Positions 1 to 5,148 of a stretch of DNA of 5,148 nt are shown here, piece after piece. Position numbers and translations under genes: made by a program. Numbering within the stretch: the first letter of the stretch is position 1; each line of letters opens with the position of its first letter. The DNA is from Nitrososphaerales archaeon TH1920 (GTDB lineage: Archaea > Thermoproteota > Nitrososphaeria > Nitrososphaerales > Nitrososphaeraceae): NCBI GenBank assembly GCA_014523495.1, contig JAATVM010000151.1, positions 1 through 5,148 on the forward strand. Reading direction: 5' to 3'. The notes under the pieces were generated by a model, which saw only the letters and a program-made list of their open reading frames with translations, was not told where the DNA came from and searched no databases.

Positions 1-784
1 AGATTATATTCTTTACTGACCCATCAATTAATTTCATTACCAGTGCTCCATTTTGGGCTATATCAATTACGTGTCCCATAAACTTCTCATTTCCGTCGTA
101 AACAATGGCTTTTTTTCCAAACATATCTGATTTTTCTTTCCAACTGTCTATAATTTCTAAAGTTTTTCCTCTACTAAGAAGATCATCATAATAATGTTCC
201 AATTTTTCAAGGATTGATTTTATTAAAAATAATAAATCAATATCGTTACCACACTCTTCTCTGAGTGTAGTCGCTTTGATATTACCATCATTTAGAAAAT
301 TATTAATTAAAGAACTATCAATATTTGCATTTAAGCCTATACCCATCACTATTTTTTTATTTTCTTTTTCGAGGTCAACATCCACTAAAATTCCACATAC
401 TTTTTTTTCATTTATTAGTACGTCGTTGGGCCACTTTAATTTACAATCAATTTTAGTAATTTCGTGTATGGCGTTCACTACTGCCAGGGCACCGATAAAC
501 TGAAGAAAAATTATATTATCTACACTAAAGTTAGGTCTAAATATTATAGACATCCATAATCCACCTTCCGGTGAAATCCAGGTTCTTCCTATTCTTCCCT
601 TGCCCATATTTTGTTTCTTTGCTATAACTATTGTGCCATGAAGTGATTCAGAATTTGGTAAAGTCATAGCGTAATCCTGGGTGGAATCCAATTCATTAAA
701 GAGAAAAATAGATTTTCCTATTCTACTTGTTCTTAACAACTTTGAGAGTCTAGTTTTAAAGTTTGGTTCATCTAGTAGTATCAT
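1..784 (-). CDS. birA: Biotin--[acetyl-CoA-carboxylase] ligase, catalytic domain only (3' end outside window)
   Basis: Biotin protein ligase makes biotinyl-AMP from biotin and ATP and transfers biotin to a lysine of the carboxyl carrier protein in the cytoplasm. I translated the minus strand: 261 residues are visible with no stop. The family motifs appear in order: ELDSTQDYA (about 31-39), GKGRIGRTW (61-69) and SPEGGL (71-76) for the biotin/AMP loop, KWPND (117-121), KKVCGIL (127-133) with the expected catalytic lysine at 128, and GIGLN (148-152). A C-terminal small beta domain follows, with NGALVMKL near the edge. Probably only about ten residues are missing, cut by the window and not by mutation. 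There is no N-terminal helix-turn-helix, so it is a mono-functional ligase, not a repressor like E. coli BirA. The start at 784 is preferred because GGTG lies eight to ten bases upstream; an in-frame ATG at 805 would add seven residues. In ammonia-oxidising archaea the expected substrate is the biotin carrier subunit of acetyl/propionyl-CoA carboxylase (family knowledge). Confidence 0.95.
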   Translation of the reverse strand, partial: MILLDEPNFKTRLSKLLRTSRIGKSIFLFNELDSTQDYAMTLPNSESLHGTIVIAKKQNMGKGRIGRTWISPEGGLWMSIIFRPNFSVDNIIFLQFIGALAVVNAIHEITKIDCKLKWPNDVLINEKKVCGILVDVDLEKENKKIVMGIGLNANIDSSLINNFLNDGNIKATTLREECGNDIDLLFLIKSILEKLEHYYDDLLSRGKTLEIIDSWKEKSDMFGKKAIVYDGNEKFMGHVIDIAQNGALVMKLIDGSVKNII

Positions 785-792
785 GTAATCAT

Positions 793-798
793 CCCACC
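793..798 (-). promoter_or_regulatory. Shine-Dalgarno-like GGTGGG before the biotin ligase start
   Basis: On the minus strand GGTGGG ends eight bases before the ATG at 784. GGTG can pair with the conserved CACC near the 3' end of archaeal 16S rRNA. No comparable sequence precedes the alternative ATG at 805, so this site decides in favour of 784. An internal ribosome site would also suit translation from a transcript shared with the upstream prenyltransferase gene. Confidence 0.45.
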
Positions 799-864
799 AA
801 ATCATTAATGACCGATCTCTTGAGGCGGTTAATTGGAGAATTGAGCTCAAAATCAATTTTCATG

Positions 865-871
865 TTTTATA
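865..871 (-). promoter_or_regulatory. Weak candidate TATA box (TATAAAA) for the biotin ligase
   Basis: TATAAAA on the minus strand overlaps the last codon and stop of the prenyltransferase gene. A box here would place a transcript start near 841, giving a leader of about 55 bases to the ATG at 784. In AT-rich DNA such a match arises easily, and co-transcription from the prenyltransferase promoter is an equal alternative. Confidence 0.25.
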
Positions 872-1778
872 TGATGAAGCTTATTGCTAAAAGGATTCCG
901 CAAATTCTCGAATAGATAATTGTATTGGCCATACTGGATACTAATTCACTAGTTTCGTTGAATCTCCTCAATTTAAGAGCTGCTTTAAACGCGAATGGTA
1001 ATGACAAAAGCGCAATTGTTGAGAAAATAGTCATTACATTGAAAATAGAACCTCCAATAATCATTGCATATGTTATTGTAACAATTGTGATATAGAGTTT
1101 AATTGAATTTTCTTTGCCCATAACTATAACCAAAGTACGTCTTCCGCTTTTTTTGTCTGCTTCATAATCTGGAAAAGATGTGACTAGAAGAACAACAGCA
1201 GAAAGAAGTCCAATAATAATACCCACATAAATTGACGTTAAATCAATCTGATCACTTTGAATATAATACGAACCTAGTACTATCATGGATCCCTTAATTG
1301 CTACAAAAAGTTCTCCTAGACCTGCATTTACTATATTTGTGGAATAAAAATATATTGATATAATTGCAAATATCAGTAGTATTAAGATTATAATACCTTT
1401 TATAGTAACAAAATATAACCCTATCAAACCTCCCAAGATTAAAAAAATAACTCCAGCACAATATATCAATTTTGAATTTATGAGATTTTCGGGAATGACC
1501 CCTGTACCACCGCTATATTTTGTTCTTTTCGTATTGGTATCTATCCCTCTCTTAAAATCCCAATAATCATTTAATAAATCGACACTGATATGCAAACAAA
1601 TTATCCCAAAATAAGTTAATATTGCATAACCAAAATCTAATTCACCAGTTTTCCAGTAACTAATGGCTATCCCATTAGTTACAGCTATTATTGAAGCGAG
1701 CAAAAACTTTATTCTTATTGCTCTACTCCAAAGAAAGAGTATTTTCTTTATTTGTTGAAATGTTTCATAAAATGTCAA
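867..1778 (-). CDS. menA: UbiA-family polyprenyltransferase, MenA-like (probable DHNA prenyltransferase)
   Basis: This is an integral membrane prenyltransferase of 303 residues, a normal family length. Two Asp-rich Mg-diphosphate motifs are visible: NDYWDFKRGID (70-80) and DYEADKKSGRRTL (204-216). YSGGTGVIPENL (89-99), after the first motif, together with the form of the second one, resembles MenA (1,4-dihydroxy-2-naphthoate to demethylmenaquinone) more than DGGGP synthase or protohaem farnesyltransferase. Eight or nine hydrophobic helices cover most of the rest, for example near 23-41, 51-68, 105-123, 128-147, 182-200, 228-246 and 285-303. Thaumarchaea are known to contain menaquinones, so a respiratory-quinone role is plausible, but the exact aromatic acceptor is inferred. 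The start is TTG: the frame has no ATG before residue 164, and TGA lies eight codons upstream of the TTG. A TATA box about 33 bases upstream fits a very short leader. The biotin ligase gene follows on the same strand after 82 bases, so the two may be co-transcribed. Confidence 0.9.
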   Translation of the reverse strand: MTFYETFQQIKKILFLWSRAIRIKFLLASIIAVTNGIAISYWKTGELDFGYAILTYFGIICLHISVDLLNDYWDFKRGIDTNTKRTKYSGGTGVIPENLINSKLIYCAGVIFLILGGLIGLYFVTIKGIIILILLIFAIISIYFYSTNIVNAGLGELFVAIKGSMIVLGSYYIQSDQIDLTSIYVGIIIGLLSAVVLLVTSFPDYEADKKSGRRTLVIVMGKENSIKLYITIVTITYAMIIGGSIFNVMTIFSTIALLSLPFAFKAALKLRRFNETSELVSSMANTIIYSRICGILLAISFII

Positions 1779-1807
1779 ATTATATACTGGATAAAAGAAA
1801 ATTCAGA

Positions 1808-1815
1808 TTTAAATA
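1808..1815 (-). promoter_or_regulatory. TATA box (TATTTAAA) of the prenyltransferase gene
   Basis: TATTTAAA on the minus strand is centred about 33 bases before the TTG start. Archaeal transcription usually begins about 25-27 bases from the box centre, so the message would start near 1784-1786 with a leader of about six to eight bases. A second AT-rich stretch at 1779-1786 (TATATAAT) sits too close to the start codon to serve as the box. The exact start site is inferred. Confidence 0.55.
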
Positions 1816-1823
1816 TTGAATGC

Positions 1824-1840
1824 TCAACTGAAACAATTGA
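1824..1840. repeat. Imperfect inverted repeat upstream of the prenyltransferase TATA box
   Basis: The arms TCAACTG (1824-1830) and CAATTGA (1834-1840) are complementary except at one pair and are separated by AAA. The site lies eight bases upstream of the TATA box of the leftward gene, where a dimeric regulator could act. It is short and AT-rich, so chance occurrence is possible. Confidence 0.25.
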
Positions 1841-1843
1841 ACT

Positions 1844-1863
1844 AATATTAATATGGTAATATT
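1844..1863. repeat. Perfect 7-bp inverted repeat with 6-base spacer
   Basis: The arms AATATTA (1844-1850) and TAATATT (1857-1863) match perfectly around ATATGG. The repeat consists only of A and T in its arms, so it may be an operator half-pair or simply low-complexity sequence. It sits in the divergent region between the two transcription units. Confidence 0.2.
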
Positions 1864-1919
1864 TTCCTAAATTTCTAGTCACTATATCCTGGCAGTATAA
1901 TTTTCAAGTTTCTTGATAA

Positions 1920-1942
1920 TTTTTTTAGGGCTAAAATTTTTT
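1920..1942 (+). other. Two T-runs in the divergent intergenic region
   Basis: The plus strand carries seven Ts at 1920-1926 and six Ts at 1937-1942. Archaeal RNA polymerase can terminate at U-rich stretches, but no plus-strand gene lies upstream within the region. They may protect the rightward promoter from stray transcription, end a small RNA, or be plain AT-rich spacer. No open reading frame longer than about ten codons was found in 1779-2021. Confidence 0.2.
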
Positions 1943-1984
1943 CATTTCATAACTAATCCCGATTCATGCCCATCTTTCAATCGG

Positions 1985-1992
1985 TTTATAAA
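1985..1992 (+). promoter_or_regulatory. TATA box (TTTATAAA) of the small-membrane-protein/helicase unit
   Basis: TTTATAAA is a close match to the archaeal TATA consensus and is centred about 33 bases upstream of the ATG at 2022. The predicted transcript start is near 2015, giving a leader of about seven bases, too short for a Shine-Dalgarno site. No other good box lies between here and the helicase start, so this promoter probably drives both genes. Confidence 0.65.
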
Positions 1993-2021
1993 TGAGAAAT
2001 GTGTGTCTAGAATAATTATCG

Positions 2022-2150
2022 ATGAACTTTGATATTTTAGTTGGAATTGCAGTTGGATTATTTATTGTTGGGCTCTTTGCAACGATATTATATGAAAAAA
2101 TGAATGTCAAGGCAAAGCAAGATCCAGACACAGAAAAATCTCGAAGCTGA
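2022..2150 (+). CDS. Small single-pass membrane protein, 42 aa, function unknown
   Basis: I do not recognise this protein. It has 42 residues. A short N-terminus (MNFD) is followed by one hydrophobic helix at about residues 5-24, rich in Gly, Val, Ile, Leu and Phe. The tail is charged (YEKMNVKAKQ, then DPDTEKSRS). Basic residues just after the helix predict the C-terminus in the cytoplasm and the N-terminus outside, by the positive-inside rule. It has no cysteine, no lipobox and no known motif. It is probably real for three reasons: a strong TATA box at the distance expected for a near-leaderless message, a coherent membrane-segment-plus-tail architecture, and a TGA stop touching the ATG of the helicase. 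It may anchor or regulate the helicase, or may chiefly serve as a translated leader that feeds ribosomes to it. Both ideas are inferences. Confidence 0.7.
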   Translation: MNFDILVGIAVGLFIVGLFATILYEKMNVKAKQDPDTEKSRS

Positions 2151-4904
2151 ATGAGTGTTATTGAAAGACAGATAATAGAATCCTTCAAAGACGAAGGGTT
2201 CCAAAATTTGACAAAGATACAGAGTATTTCTATTCCAGTAATTGCTCGTATGAAAAATTGTCTCCTGGTTGCTCCCACCGGCTCTGGAAAAACAGAGGCA
2301 TCAATAATTCCTATTTTTTCTCTCTTAGAAAATGATCGAGATAATAAGATCAATTTGACCGACAACAATGCAATTATTGTTTTATACATTACTCCCTTAA
2401 GAGCCCTAAATAATGATGTACTCAGAAGAATAATTAACTATGCAAAAAAAAGGAATCTTGATGCACAAATAAGACATGGAGATACAACAAGAACAGCAAG
2501 ACAGAAATTAATAATAAAACCACCTCACATTCTCATAACCACACCGGAATCTCTTGGGATAATCCTTACCCATGAGAAATTGAAATCATATCTAAAGCAT
2601 CTGCGGTGGGTCATTGTAGACGAAGTCCACGAATTAATTGGCAATGAAAGAGGAACTCACTTGACGGTTAGTCTGGAGCGCCTGGAAAACATTAGTTCCC
2701 ATAATGTGGTTAGAATAGGACTATCTGCAACTGTTGGCAATTTGAAAGATGCTGCAAATTTTATTAGTGGAGCCAATAGAAAATGTGCCATTCTTGTAGA
2801 TAACACAATTAGAAAATATGACATTGATGTAAAATATCTAAAGGGCTCTATAAGCAACGTGGCCAAATTTGTAATAAAGTATCTGAAGGATAATAAGATT
2901 TGTGGCTCTATTCTATTATTTACAAATACTAGAGATGAAGCTGAATACATAGGTACTACTATAAGAAATCTAAACGATGTTCCAATAGAGGTACATCATG
3001 GATCCCTTTCAAGAGAAACACGAGAAGAAACAGAAATTAAACTGAGAGATGGGCTTACTAGTATCGTGGTGTGCACATCTTCTCTAGAATTGGGTTTAGA
3101 CATTGGTTCTGTAGAATTAGTAATTCATTATGGATCTTCCAAACAGGTATCAAAACTTATACAGAGGATTGGAAGGAGCAGGCATGTTAATTTTAAATCC
3201 GCCAAAGGATTGATTATAGCAAGCAGTGGTGATGATGAACTAGAATGTCTATCCATAATTAATAGAATGAAGAAAAGATCTATCGAAATACAAAACCCCC
3301 ATACTGATGCATTAGATGTAGTTTCGCATCATCTAATTGGATTCGTAATATCTACATCAGAACCAAAGAAACTTGATGATGTTTATCAAATAATAACTAG
3401 AGCGTATCCCTTTAGAAGCTTGTCGTTCTCTGACATAGAACAATGTGCAGTTCTACTGGACAGCTTTAAAATTATAAAATATGATCCCATAAATAAAACC
3501 TATGCACGAAGGATAAAATCATACAAGTATTATTTTGAAAATATTTCCACAATACCAAACATCGTAAAGTTTGAAGTTATGGACGTCATAAGAAAGAAAA
3601 GAATAGGAACATTGGATCAACAATTTATTGGCGAATTTGGAGAAAGAGGTAATGTGTTTATCTTAAAAGGAACACAATGGAGAATAGTAAGCGTAGATGA
3701 TAATAAACTCCAGGTAAATGTAGAACAAGTTTTTGGGTCTCCAATTAATATCCCTCATTGGATTGGTGAGATGATACCAGTGGACTATGAAACTGCTGTG
3801 GAAGTAGGTAAGCTCAGAAATAAGGTTCTTAACGACAGTAATATTAAAGTTGAATCCGAGATAAAGAACACCTTGCAAAAAATTCCTATAATTCCTGATT
3901 CCAAAAATATTGTGGCAGAAAGTGTTATTAACAAAAATGCCGTTGTGCTTCATTCAACTTTTGGTACAAAAATCAACAATACTTTGTCATCGCTCTTCTC
4001 AACGTTTCTGGCATCATATGTAGGACATCTGGTAGAAACAAAGTCGGATCCTTATCGAATTCTGTTAAGTTCATCAGTTAGATTATCCAGAATAAACATT
4101 GAAAAAGTATTTTATGACGAATATGATGTTGAGACAATTCTAATCACGTCTTTAAGTAATACTTATAATCTGAATTGGAGAGTTTGGATGGTATCAAAGA
4201 AATTTGGTCTTGTTGACAAGAACGCAATATATGATAAACGACTGGCTCGTTTTATATATGACAGATATTCCAAAACACCGATAAGCAAAGAATCCATTAG
4301 AGAGCTAATTCACGATAAATACGATGTTGAATCTACTCAAGAAATTCTCCGAAAGATAAGAAATAGAGAAATTTCAATACATTGGCTTGATTTGTCACTT
4401 TTTTCTCCGCTGGCTCAGAGTATTATAGAACATCATTCAAAATCATCATCTTCCCCTTTAAGTATTGAGCGCGGAGTATTAGAACTCATAAAGGAAAGAC
4501 TAGATAAAACAAAACATCGTCTAATATGCATAAGATGTGGCAAATGGGAAAGATTGGTCGAAACTAGAGAAATAATGGAATCTATATCTTGTAAAGTTTG
4601 TGGTTCAAGATTAATTACAACTACGTTTTCCTCCGATTATGAACTTTCAAAAATTATCTTGAATAAATTAAAGGGATCAGAGATCAACCCAGAACAAAAT
4701 CACAAATTTGAAAGAGCCTGGAAAACAGCATCATTGATTAACAATTTTGGCAAGAAAGCCTTGACAGTACTTTCTGGTTATGGAATAGGTGTTGAAACGG
4801 CTGCACGTATCCTCCGTAATTATGTTGATGATGAAAACCTGTACAAGAATATTTATGATGCAGAAAGACAATATGTTACTACGAGAGGATTTTGGAATGA
4901 TTAA
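2151..4904 (+). CDS. lhr: Lhr-family superfamily 2 ATP-dependent helicase with C-terminal zinc-ribbon-like extension
   Basis: This is a cytoplasmic DExH helicase of 917 residues, a usual size for archaeal Lhr. RecA1 shows a Q-motif-like LTKIQ (20-24), Walker A APTGSGKTE (41-49), TPLRALNND (81-89), TTPESL (130-135), motif II DEVH (157-160) and SAT (192-194). RecA2 shows LLFTNTRDEAE (255-265), ELGLDIGSVE (313-322) and motif VI QRIGRSRH (338-345). A winged-helix region (about 381-460) and the Lhr-specific domain 4 follow, with FGERGNVFILKGTQWRI (496-512) and PHWIGEMIPV (535-544). C793/C796 and C814/C817 form a CxxC pair resembling a zinc ribbon. A tail at 868-892 (ALTVLSGYGIGVETAARIL) looks like a helix-hairpin-helix, and the end reads AERQY...RGFW. 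Lhr proteins are 3'-5' translocases on nucleic acid linked to repair and RNA/DNA hybrid processing; the substrate here is not shown. No Shine-Dalgarno precedes the ATG, which directly follows the upstream TGA, so reinitiation is likely. No frameshift or missing motif was seen. Confidence 0.95.
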   Translation: MSVIERQIIESFKDEGFQNLTKIQSISIPVIARMKNCLLVAPTGSGKTEASIIPIFSLLENDRDNKINLTDNNAIIVLYITPLRALNNDVLRRIINYAKKRNLDAQIRHGDTTRTARQKLIIKPPHILITTPESLGIILTHEKLKSYLKHLRWVIVDEVHELIGNERGTHLTVSLERLENISSHNVVRIGLSATVGNLKDAANFISGANRKCAILVDNTIRKYDIDVKYLKGSISNVAKFVIKYLKDNKICGSILLFTNTRDEAEYIGTTIRNLNDVPIEVHHGSLSRETREETEIKLRDGLTSIVVCTSSLELGLDIGSVELVIHYGSSKQVSKLIQRIGRSRHVNFKSAKGLIIASSGDDELECLSIINRMKKRSIEIQNPHTDALDVVSHHLIGFVISTSEPKKLDDVYQIITRAYPFRSLSFSDIEQCAVLLDSFKIIKYDPINKTYARRIKSYKYYFENISTIPNIVKFEVMDVIRKKRIGTLDQQFIGEFGERGNVFILKGTQWRIVSVDDNKLQVNVEQVFGSPINIPHWIGEMIPVDYETAVEVGKLRNKVLNDSNIKVESEIKNTLQKIPIIPDSKNIVAESVINKNAVVLHSTFGTKINNTLSSLFSTFLASYVGHLVETKSDPYRILLSSSVRLSRINIEKVFYDEYDVETILITSLSNTYNLNWRVWMVSKKFGLVDKNAIYDKRLARFIYDRYSKTPISKESIRELIHDKYDVESTQEILRKIRNREISIHWLDLSLFSPLAQSIIEHHSKSSSSPLSIERGVLELIKERLDKTKHRLICIRCGKWERLVETREIMESISCKVCGSRLITTTFSSDYELSKIILNKLKGSEINPEQNHKFERAWKTASLINNFGKKALTVLSGYGIGVETAARILRNYVDDENLYKNIYDAERQYVTTRGFWND

Positions 4905-4925
4905 TAAAAACCAATAAAGAGATCA

Positions 4926-4933
4926 TTAAATTT
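4926..4933 (+). promoter_or_regulatory. Weak TATA-like element (TTAAATTT) after the helicase
   Basis: TTAAATTT lies 22 bases past the helicase stop. It would set a transcript start near 4956, about 19 bases before the ATG of the doubtful 35-codon frame. The match is poor and the DNA is AT-rich, so it is listed mainly because of that spacing. Confidence 0.15.
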
Positions 4934-4974
4934 AGCAGTACCGTTTTGAAAATGGATAAGAATCTCCGAACTAA

Positions 4975-5082
4975 ATGAACAATATGTTTGGCACATTGAT
5001 CAAGACTAACGAGGTACCACTCTACTACTCAGAATCTTGGTCATTTGACATATTTTCCATATTCAGCAATGATTCAATCTAA
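4975..5082 (+). CDS. Doubtful 35-aa open reading frame, no recognisable function
   Basis: An ATG-to-TAA frame of 35 codons lies in the 3' spacer. The product begins MNNMFGTLIKT, has no transmembrane helix or cysteine, and has an aromatic, acidic second half (SESWSFDIFSIF). In its favour are a T-run seven bases past its stop, a TATA-like element upstream, and the lack of any other frame of similar length here. Against it, there is no Shine-Dalgarno site, a short out-competing ATG lies upstream at 4952, and frames this short arise often by chance. It could also be the remnant of a longer gene. Confidence 0.2.
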   Translation: MNNMFGTLIKTNEVPLYYSESWSFDIFSIFSNDSI

Positions 5083-5088
5083 TCTATC

Positions 5089-5094
5089 TTTTTT
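5089..5094 (+). terminator. T-run, candidate transcription terminator
   Basis: Six Ts follow the pyrimidine-rich stretch TCTATC. This is the longest T-run between the helicase stop and the right edge and would act as a factor-independent U-rich terminator for the helicase unit or the 35-codon frame. No hairpin was seen, and archaeal terminators do not need one. Confidence 0.35.
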
Positions 5095-5100
5095 ATATAA
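5093..5100 (+). promoter_or_regulatory. TATA-like palindrome TTATATAA near the right edge
   Basis: TTATATAA is its own reverse complement, so it could work in either direction. Rightward it would start a transcript near 5123 for a gene beginning beyond the window; no ATG occurs in 5101-5148. It overlaps the T-run, which makes its identity as a promoter uncertain. Confidence 0.3.
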
Positions 5101-5148
5101 TAATAGAAACTCTGCTTGAAACTATATATTCGTATCAAAACCACGATA

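Noticed and set aside
276..503. 75-codon plus-strand open frame
   Set aside because: It lies antisense inside the biotin ligase gene, whose motifs (KWPND, GIGLN) run through the same bases on the other strand. The predicted protein is a low-complexity Phe/Ser/Ile string typical of an antisense shadow.
785..859. Possible N-terminal extension of the biotin ligase, perhaps a DNA-binding domain
   Set aside because: The frame stays open only to the TGA at 860-862, about 25 codons, far too short for a helix-turn-helix domain. Only the ATG at 805 is a possible earlier start, and it lacks a ribosome site.
789..863. 24-codon minus-strand frame (ATG at 863) in the gap between the prenyltransferase and biotin ligase genes
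   Set aside because: It is very short, lacks a ribosome site and overlaps the Shine-Dalgarno region of the biotin ligase. Nothing in its sequence suggests a real peptide.
1964..2389. 141-codon minus-strand open frame
   Set aside because: It runs antisense across the small membrane protein, the TATA box at 1985-1992 and the Walker A region of the helicase. No recognisable domain appears in it.
2657..2950. 97-codon minus-strand open frame
   Set aside because: It is antisense to the RecA1/RecA2 junction of the helicase and has no motif or start signal of its own.
3663..3953. 96-codon minus-strand open frame
   Set aside because: It is antisense to Lhr domain 4 and shows no recognisable domain.
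1..5148. CRISPR array, insertion sequence, tRNA or defence/toxin system
   Set aside because: No regularly spaced direct repeats, transposase motifs, cloverleaf with a T-loop consensus, or toxin-antitoxin-like pair was seen on either strand. The small membrane protein next to a helicase is not by itself evidence of a defence system.

Overview
The window is AT-rich archaeal DNA, most likely from a low-GC ammonia-oxidising Nitrososphaeria (Thaumarchaeota). That placement is an inference from gene content and expression signals: an archaeal-type Lhr helicase, a biotin protein ligase without a DNA-binding domain, a MenA-like prenyltransferase, archaeal TATA boxes about 33 bases upstream of start codons, and near-leaderless starts. 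No 16S or other marker gene is present to prove it.

Layout. Positions 1-784 (minus strand) hold most of a biotin protein ligase whose 3' end lies beyond the left edge. Behind an 82-base gap, 867-1778 (minus) encodes a polytopic UbiA-family prenyltransferase of the MenA type that starts with TTG. Positions 1779-2021 form a divergent intergenic region with one TATA box facing each way, two small inverted repeats and two T-runs. On the plus strand, 2022-2150 encodes a 42-residue single-pass membrane protein. Its TGA stop is followed with no gap by the ATG of a 917-residue Lhr-family helicase (2151-4904). The last 244 bases hold a doubtful 35-codon reading frame, a T-run that could end transcription, and a TATA-like box for a gene beyond the right edge.

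How the parts may fit together. The leftward pair are metabolic enzymes. Biotin ligase would charge the biotin carrier subunit of the acetyl-/propionyl-CoA carboxylase used in thaumarchaeal carbon fixation, and the MenA-like enzyme would prenylate a quinone precursor for the respiratory chain. They share a strand and perhaps a transcript, but not an obvious pathway. The rightward pair is a tight two-gene unit driven by one clear promoter, with the helicase start apparently depending on translation of the small membrane protein.

No CRISPR array, insertion sequence, tRNA, rRNA or defence cassette was seen. The most interesting item is the unexplained small membrane protein abutting the helicase. 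The rest looks like ordinary chromosomal core sequence.
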